A stretch of 64,000 nucleotides of DNA. Source: Microbacterium horticulturae. GTDB lineage: Bacteria > Actinomycetota > Actinomycetes > Actinomycetales > Microbacteriaceae. The stretch covers positions 2,542,001 to 2,606,000 of the forward strand of contig NZ_CP119108.1 of the NCBI RefSeq assembly GCF_029094505.1, in the 5' to 3' direction. The position numbers and the translations under genes are program-made. The notes under the pieces are model-generated. The model had not been told where the DNA came from. It did no database searches and saw nothing but the letters and a program-made list of their open reading frames with translations. This document shows, piece by piece, positions 58,876-64,000 of this stretch (its first letter is position 1; each line of letters opens with the position of its first letter).

Positions 58876-61322
58876 ATCAGCTCGTTTCCGCTGCGCAGCA
58901 CGCTCGCTGCGGCATCCGCGTCGAGGGTGTCGACACCGCTCACGCGGAAGACGGCCGCTTCACCCGGCAGCAGCGTCACAAGTCCGCGATCGACCCTGGC
59001 CGTCGGCGCGAGCGGGTCGACAAGCAGCGTGGCGTCGCGCAGCAGCCCTTCGGCGGTCACGGTCACGTCGAACCCGTCACCGGCGGGCTGCACCGCCACC
59101 CGCGCTCGAGGGGCTGCGAGCGAACTGTCACGCGGCTCGGCGAAGAACCACACGCCCCGCGTGTCGAGGGCTTCGACGACGAGGAGTTCTGCTGCAGCAT
59201 CCCCCGCCGTCGCCACCGTGGCTGCGATCGGCAGCGTCTGCGAGGTGCGCGGAGGGAGGGATGCCGCGGCCCGCACCTGGGCGAGCAAACCACCGTCGAA
59301 GTCGCGCCGGGTGACGATCACTTCACCCTCCCACGGCTCGTCGGTGTCATTGCCCAGCACGGCGGCCAGGCCGTCGCCGTCGGGCTCGATGACCACGACC
59401 CGCGGCGCGAAAGCGTTCTGCAGCGCGAAGAACAGCGGTTTCTCGTGCCCGTCACCGTCGATCGCCGCCCATGAGGTGACCGGCCAGCAGTCGTTGAGCT
59501 GCCAGACGATCGCCCCCGAGGTGTGCGGGGCGTGGGCGCGGAACCAGTCCAGCGCCGCCGTCACCGCATTCGCCTGGTTCAGCTGCATCGCCCAGTGCCA
59601 GCGCCCCATCTCAACGGGCACCCGGTAATGCGCGACCAGCCCGCGGCTCATTTTGGTGTTGCCGTCGAGCGCCTTCTGATGCACGATCATGCCCGGCGAC
59701 TCGGGGGTCAGCGGGTCGTCGCTCACCGCCCGCGTCAGCGTCGACCAGGCCGGGGGCCCCTGCCACCCGAACTCGGCGACGAAGCGCGGTGTGTGCTCAC
59801 GGTAGGTCGGCCAGTCGCGCTGGTTCCACTGCTCCCACAGATGCACCGACCCGTGGGCCTCATCGTTCGGGTGCCGTGCCTCGTCGGGGCTGAAGGGGCT
59901 GCCAGGTATGTACGGCACGTGCGGCGCACGCTCGGCGACGATCGCCGGCAGCAGCTCACGGTAGTAGTGCTCGCCCCACGTGCGCCCGTCGAGCAGCTCG
60001 TCCCAGCCCCACTCCTCGTGGCCCCAGATGTTCTCGTTGTTGCCGCACAGCAGCGCCAGCGATGCATGGTGCGCGATGCGGTCGACGTTCTGCCGGGCCT
60101 CGGCCGCGATCTCGCTGCGCAGCGGCTCCTCCTCGGGGTACGCGGCGCACGCGAAGAGGAAGTCCTGCCAGGTCAGCAGCCCCAGTTCGTCGCACACATC
60201 GTAGAAGTCGTCGGACTCGTAGACACCGCCACCCCATACCCGCACGAGGTTGACGTGGGCCGCACGCGCCTGGCCGAGCCGGCGCGCGTAACGCTCGCGG
60301 TCGACGCGGCTCGGGAAGGCGTCGTCGGGAATCCAGTTCACTCCCTTCACGAAGATCGGTCGACCGTTGACGATCAGCTGGAACGGGGTGCCTGCGGCAT
60401 CCGGCGTCATCTCCCAGCACAGCGTGCGGAACCCGACCCGGCGCGTGGTCTTATCGATCGTGTCGGCGCCCGCCTGCAGCGCGACGTGCACGTCGTAGAG
60501 CGGCTGCGCGCCGTGGCCGGCGGGCCACCAGCGCTCGACGTGGTCGAGCTCGACGACAGCGGTCGCGTCGGTGTCGCCCGCCGGAATGCCGACGGCGGTG
60601 GATGCCCCGGCCACATCGACCACGAGACGCAGCGGCGTCTCGTCGGCCCGGCTGACGCAGGCGGTGACCTCGACGCGGCCGTCGTCGCCTGCCGGCGTTG
60701 CTACCACGCGCACATCGCCCAGCCGCGCGCTCGCCCATGACTCGAGGCGCACCGGCCGCCAGATGCCGCTCGTTGCGGTGACGATCCCCCAGTCCCAGCC
60801 GAAGCTGCACGCCGATTTGCGGATGGCCTCGTACGGGGTCGGGTATGGCCGCGGGCGCGGCCCGTAGACAAGGCTCTGCGCGTCGGCGTACTTCACCGGG
60901 CTGCGGAACGCGACGACCAGGTGGTTCGTGCCGGCCCGCAGAACCCCGGTGACGTCGATGCGATGCGTGCGGTGCTGGTTCTGCACCCGGGCGATCTCGG
61001 AGCCGTTCAGCGTGACGGTCGCAACGGTGTCGAGCCCGTCGAACACGAGCTCGTGCCGGCGTCCGCCCACCGCGTCGGCCGACACCTCGAATTCCGTCTC
61101 GTAGGTCCAGTCCGTCAGCCCGATCCAGGCCAGCAGCGCCTCATTGTCATCGAGATACGGGTCGGGGATGAGCCCTTCGCGCATGAGGTCGAGGTGCACC
61201 ACTCCCGGCACGACGGCCGGGACTGCGGCATCCCCCACCTCCGCGGGAACGGGGCCGGCCACGGCACGCAGCGACCACCCCTCGTGCAGGAGGCGACGCT
61301 GGACGGTGGATGCTGAAGTCAC
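58872..61322 (-). CDS. Beta-mannosidase (GH2)
   Basis: An 816-residue GH2 enzyme of the beta-mannosidase branch. Sugar-binding and immunoglobulin-like domains fill the first 300 residues. The barrel has FVKGVNWIPDDAFPSR, the acid/base Glu in LLCGNNENIWGHEEW and the nucleophile Glu in FVAEFGWQGPP. The GTG at 61322 overlaps the permease stop (GTGA) and has CCGGAG upstream; an ATG 12 codons earlier is less likely. It releases mannose from beta-1,4-manno-oligosaccharides in the cytoplasm. Confidence 0.92.
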   Translation of the reverse strand: MTSASTVQRRLLHEGWSLRAVAGPVPAEVGDAAVPAVVPGVVHLDLMREGLIPDPYLDDNEALLAWIGLTDWTYETEFEVSADAVGGRRHELVFDGLDTVATVTLNGSEIARVQNQHRTHRIDVTGVLRAGTNHLVVAFRSPVKYADAQSLVYGPRPRPYPTPYEAIRKSACSFGWDWGIVTATSGIWRPVRLESWASARLGDVRVVATPAGDDGRVEVTACVSRADETPLRLVVDVAGASTAVGIPAGDTDATAVVELDHVERWWPAGHGAQPLYDVHVALQAGADTIDKTTRRVGFRTLCWEMTPDAAGTPFQLIVNGRPIFVKGVNWIPDDAFPSRVDRERYARRLGQARAAHVNLVRVWGGGVYESDDFYDVCDELGLLTWQDFLFACAAYPEEEPLRSEIAAEARQNVDRIAHHASLALLCGNNENIWGHEEWGWDELLDGRTWGEHYYRELLPAIVAERAPHVPYIPGSPFSPDEARHPNDEAHGSVHLWEQWNQRDWPTYREHTPRFVAEFGWQGPPAWSTLTRAVSDDPLTPESPGMIVHQKALDGNTKMSRGLVAHYRVPVEMGRWHWAMQLNQANAVTAALDWFRAHAPHTSGAIVWQLNDCWPVTSWAAIDGDGHEKPLFFALQNAFAPRVVVIEPDGDGLAAVLGNDTDEPWEGEVIVTRRDFDGGLLAQVRAAASLPPRTSQTLPIAATVATAGDAAAELLVVEALDTRGVWFFAEPRDSSLAAPRARVAVQPAGDGFDVTVTAEGLLRDATLLVDPLAPTARVDRGLVTLLPGEAAVFRVSGVDTLDADAAASVLRSGNELM

Positions 61323-62185
61323 TTGACGGCTCCGGAGGTCAGACCCTTGTAGATCCACTTCTGCAGGAACAGGAAGGCGACCAGGGTCGGGATGATGACG
61401 ATGATGGTTCCGGCGGCGATGATCTCCCAGTGCGCGCCGAAGGGGCCCTTGAATCGGAACAGCGACGTCGAGATGAACCCCTGCGACGGCAGGTAGAGGA
61501 AGGCCGCGTAGAACTCGTTGTAGACGGCGATGCCCTTGATGATGATCACGGTGGCGATCGCGGGCTTGAGCAGCGGCAGCACGACCCGCCAGTAGATCGT
61601 CCAGCGGTTGGCGCCGTCGATCATCGCGGCCTCGTCGAGCGAGATCGGGATCGACTGCATGAACTGGATGAACAGGTACAGGGCTATGACGTCCGTGCCC
61701 ATGAACAGCAGGATCAGCGCCGCCTTGGTGTCGTAGAGGCCCATCCCGTTGATCAGCTGGAAGGTGGCGACCTGGCTGGTGACGCTGGGAATCAGCGTCG
61801 CGACCAGGAACAGGCCCATGACGAGCTTCTTGCCACGGAACGCGAAGCGGTCCAGGGCGTACGCGGCCATCGTGCCGATGAAAACGGTTCCCACCAGCGA
61901 CACCGCGAGCACGATGGCCGTGTTGATGAAGCCCTCGAGCATCGCACCGTTGGTGAAGGCGGTCACGAAGTTGTCGAGGTCGAACCAGTTCTGCGGCGGA
62001 GTGAACGGGCCGGTCGCCGCGTACTCCTTGGCGCTCTTCAGGCTGGCGAACAACACGACCGTCAGCGGCAGCAGCGTCACGACGCTGGCCACGATCAGGC
62101 TCGTGTACTTCGCGGTCTGGGCAGACATCGACCGCAGCCGCATGGCCGGGGTCAGCCCGCTGCGAGGCCGGGTGGCGATGGTCAT
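61319..62185 (-). CDS. Sugar ABC permease (MalG type)
   Basis: A 288-residue CUT1 permease with six membrane segments and the EAA loop ISLDEAAMIDGANRWTIYWRVVLPL. It partners the MalF-type subunit encoded just upstream. No ATPase gene is in the operon as seen here; a shared MsiK-type ATPase elsewhere is usual in actinobacteria. Confidence 0.92.
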   Translation of the reverse strand: MTIATRPRSGLTPAMRLRSMSAQTAKYTSLIVASVVTLLPLTVVLFASLKSAKEYAATGPFTPPQNWFDLDNFVTAFTNGAMLEGFINTAIVLAVSLVGTVFIGTMAAYALDRFAFRGKKLVMGLFLVATLIPSVTSQVATFQLINGMGLYDTKAALILLFMGTDVIALYLFIQFMQSIPISLDEAAMIDGANRWTIYWRVVLPLLKPAIATVIIIKGIAVYNEFYAAFLYLPSQGFISTSLFRFKGPFGAHWEIIAAGTIIVIIPTLVAFLFLQKWIYKGLTSGAVK

Positions 62186-63168
62186 GTCAGGTCCACTTTC
62201 TCGTCGGGGAACACTTTTCGCTGGATCCATGTCACGATCAGCACGATCATCAGCAGGACCACCGCCATCGCCGAGGCCAGGCCCACCCCGCGGAAGGTGA
62301 AGGCAGTCTGGATCGTCTCGATCACGAACGTCGACGACCCGTTCGCGCCGCCGGTCATGATGAACGGGATCTCGAAGACCGACAGGCTGCCCGAGATCGC
62401 GAGGATGAAGCTGAGGCCGACCACTCGCCGGATTCCGGGGAGGATGATGGCCCAGAACTGCTGCCACCGGCTGGCGCCGTCGAGCTCGGCCGCCTCGTAC
62501 AGCTCGTGCGGCAGGGACTGGATCGCGCCGAGGAACAGCACGAAGTTCATGCCGGTGTAGCGCCACACGCTCGTGCCCGCCAGCGACCAGTTCACCAGGT
62601 TCGGGTCGCCCAGCCACTGGGGCGGATCGCCCACCCCGAACCACGACAGCACGGTGTCGAGCGTGCCGCCGGGCTGGAACAGGTAGAGGAACACGAAACC
62701 GATAGCGACGCCGTTGATGAGGTAGGGGAAGAAGAGGATGCCGCGGAACAGGTTCGAGAACCGGGTGCGGAAGCTGAGGATCGTCGCGAAATACAGCGCG
62801 ATGGCCATCTGCGCGAACGAGGCGGCGAAATAGTAGAGGCTCACGAAGAAGACCCGGAAGATGCTCGGGTCGGTGAACACGTCGATGTAGTTCTGGAGCC
62901 CGACGAAGTTCTTCGTCTGGTCGATGCCGTCCCAGTCGGTGAAGGAGTAGTAGACGAGGTTCACCGCGGGCCAGTACGTGAACAGCAGCAGCAGCCCGAC
63001 CCCGATCGCGAGGAAGTACCACGGGGTGAGCCGTCGGAGAAGGCTGCCCGCGTGCCGGCCGGAGCGGCCGGTTCTGCGGGATCGGCCGCGGAACCGGCGC
63101 GCCCGGCCGGGCGCGATGAGGGCGGCAGTGGCCGTCGGATGGTCCGTTCTGGAGGTCTGCATCACCAT
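62182..63168 (-). CDS. Sugar ABC permease (MalF type)
   Basis: A 328-residue CUT1 permease with an Arg-rich N-terminus (about 45 residues), six membrane segments and the EAA-like loop LPHELYEAAELDGASRWQQFW. It overlaps the MalG-type gene by 4 bp. The substrate is probably a manno- or galactomanno-oligosaccharide, judging by the glycosidases downstream. Confidence 0.92.
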   Translation of the reverse strand: MVMQTSRTDHPTATAALIAPGRARRFRGRSRRTGRSGRHAGSLLRRLTPWYFLAIGVGLLLLFTYWPAVNLVYYSFTDWDGIDQTKNFVGLQNYIDVFTDPSIFRVFFVSLYYFAASFAQMAIALYFATILSFRTRFSNLFRGILFFPYLINGVAIGFVFLYLFQPGGTLDTVLSWFGVGDPPQWLGDPNLVNWSLAGTSVWRYTGMNFVLFLGAIQSLPHELYEAAELDGASRWQQFWAIILPGIRRVVGLSFILAISGSLSVFEIPFIMTGGANGSSTFVIETIQTAFTFRGVGLASAMAVVLLMIVLIVTWIQRKVFPDEKVDLT

Positions 63169-63186
63169 GTCTCCGCCGCCCTCATC

Positions 63187-64000
63187 TCACTTGGCGAGCT
63201 TCTCGACGGAAGCGCCCCAGGCCTTGTTCAGCTCGGCGAAGTAGCTCGCCTTGTCGCCGTCGGCAGCTCCGCGCGCGATGTCGATGAGCTTCTGCCGGTA
63301 GATCTGCCCGTTGATGTCGACCTTCGAGTCGTTGGCGATGTCGCTGAGCAGACTCTCCTGCCCCTGCGGAGCCGGGTTGAGCTCCACGAGCTTGACGCCC
63401 GCGGTCTCGAAGTCCTGCAGGTTCTTGGGCAGGTCCGCGTCCTTGAGGGTGGAGATCATGCCCTGGTCGTCGGTGTAGCCCGAGTCGTTCACGAGGAACT
63501 GGATGAACGCCCACGCGGCGGCCTTCGATTTCGAGTACTTGCTGACGGCGAGGTTGTAGTCGCCGCCGATCACCGCGTACTGCTGACCGTCGACGTTCGC
63601 CGGGAACGCCATGTAGCCGATGTCGTCCGCCGAGGCGCCGTTGTCGGTGGCCGCAGCCTGCATCTGCGAGATCGCCCACGATCCGAGCGTCATCGCACCG
63701 ATCTTGCCGGTGCCGAGGTCGACCTTCGACTGCTCCCAGTTCGTGGTGAGCGGGTCCTTCTCGGTCAGGCCCGCGGCCACCGAGTCATACAGCAGCGAGT
63801 CGATCGCGTACACGTCGCTCCCCTGCGTCCAGGGCGCCTTGTCGTGTGCCATGTCGGTCTGCGCGTCAGGGTTGTCGGTGATGGCGCCGAGGTTGCCGAA
63901 GCTCTGCGACAGCGGCCAGCCGTCCTTGTAGTTCGTGTAGAGCGGGATGGCGTCGGTGTTGTCCTTGATCTTCGTGAGGTCGGCGAGCCATTCCTCCTCG
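63187..64000 (-). CDS. Sugar ABC solute-binding protein, C-terminal part
   Basis: The C-terminal 270 or so residues of a family 1 extracellular sugar-binding protein; the N-terminus with its signal peptide lies beyond the right edge. Typical elements are EEWLADLTKIKDN, the ligand-site region GKIGAMTLGSWAISQMQ and YNLAVSKYSKSKAAAWAFIQ. It precedes the permease genes by 18 bp, the standard order for CUT1 operons. Confidence 0.9.
   Translation of the reverse strand, partial: EEEWLADLTKIKDNTDAIPLYTNYKDGWPLSQSFGNLGAITDNPDAQTDMAHDKAPWTQGSDVYAIDSLLYDSVAAGLTEKDPLTTNWEQSKVDLGTGKIGAMTLGSWAISQMQAAATDNGASADDIGYMAFPANVDGQQYAVIGGDYNLAVSKYSKSKAAAWAFIQFLVNDSGYTDDQGMISTLKDADLPKNLQDFETAGVKLVELNPAPQGQESLLSDIANDSKVDINGQIYRQKLIDIARGAADGDKASYFAELNKAWGASVEKLAK

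Overview
The window is chromosomal DNA from a high-GC (roughly 70 percent by eye) actinobacterium. The organism is most likely a member of the Microbacteriaceae, close to Microbacterium. The evidence is the strong GAC/GCC/CTG codon use, actinobacterial family signatures (GTP-dependent PEP carboxykinase, RamB/PrpR-type regulator, ZTP riboswitch before glyA), leaderless promoters, and heavy use of the words GCATCC and GGATGC. I saw no rRNA, tRNA, phage, IS element or CRISPR array. This is a catabolic, plant-matter-degrading stretch.

Layout. 1-7.7 kb: a left-truncated THF-dependent O-demethylase-like gene on the minus strand, a five-gene branched-chain-amino-acid-type ABC importer, a GntR regulator and an aldehyde dehydrogenase. 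This looks like uptake and oxidation of methoxylated aromatics (inferred). 7.9-10.1 kb: a small HTH protein and an ABC exporter behind two palindromic operators. 10.2-17.8 kb: a cytochrome b/sulfite-oxidase-type fusion, PEP carboxykinase with a divergent RamB/PrpR-like regulator, a winged-helix protein and a HAD phosphatase. 17.9-20.2 kb: a CitA/CitB-type two-component system.

20.3-37.2 kb: the largest module. A nine-gene minus-strand operon encodes a ferric/organophosphonate-type ABC importer, an isocitrate/isopropylmalate-dehydrogenase-like enzyme, an ABM monooxygenase-like protein, an aconitase-like enzyme, an MFS carrier, a cupin-ABM fusion and an Ldh_2-type dehydrogenase. It diverges from gntR, rraA, a racemase-like gene, a DUF1537 kinase, a class II aldolase and a TPP enzyme. 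GTTATAAC operators sit between the two arms. I read it as one regulon for an organic acid or sugar acid of unknown identity.

37.4-48.5 kb: aromatic catabolism. An FAD hydroxylase and IclR regulator diverge. Next come an MHS-type symporter and a homoprotocatechuate meta-cleavage operon containing a fumarylacetoacetate-hydrolase/RraA fusion, gntR, hpaE, hpaD, hpaH and hpaI. 48.5-51.7 kb: a small membrane protein, and glyA-folD under a ZTP riboswitch. 51.9-54.5 kb: GH20 hexosaminidase and nagA. 54.9-64 kb: a minus-strand operon with a sugar ABC importer, GH2 beta-mannosidase, GH113-like mannanase, a BadF-type kinase and a GH36 alpha-galactosidase, probably for galactomannan oligosaccharides. It runs off the right edge.

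Superimposed on the genes are two kinds of unusual DNA structure. Intergenic gaps carry at least ten long, nearly perfect hairpins in several sequence families, most of them between convergent genes. The nonamer GCGGCATCC/GGATGCCGC recurs more than 40 times in genes and gaps alike. These, with the uncharacterised 20-37 kb regulon and the FAH-RraA fusion, are the most interesting parts of the window.
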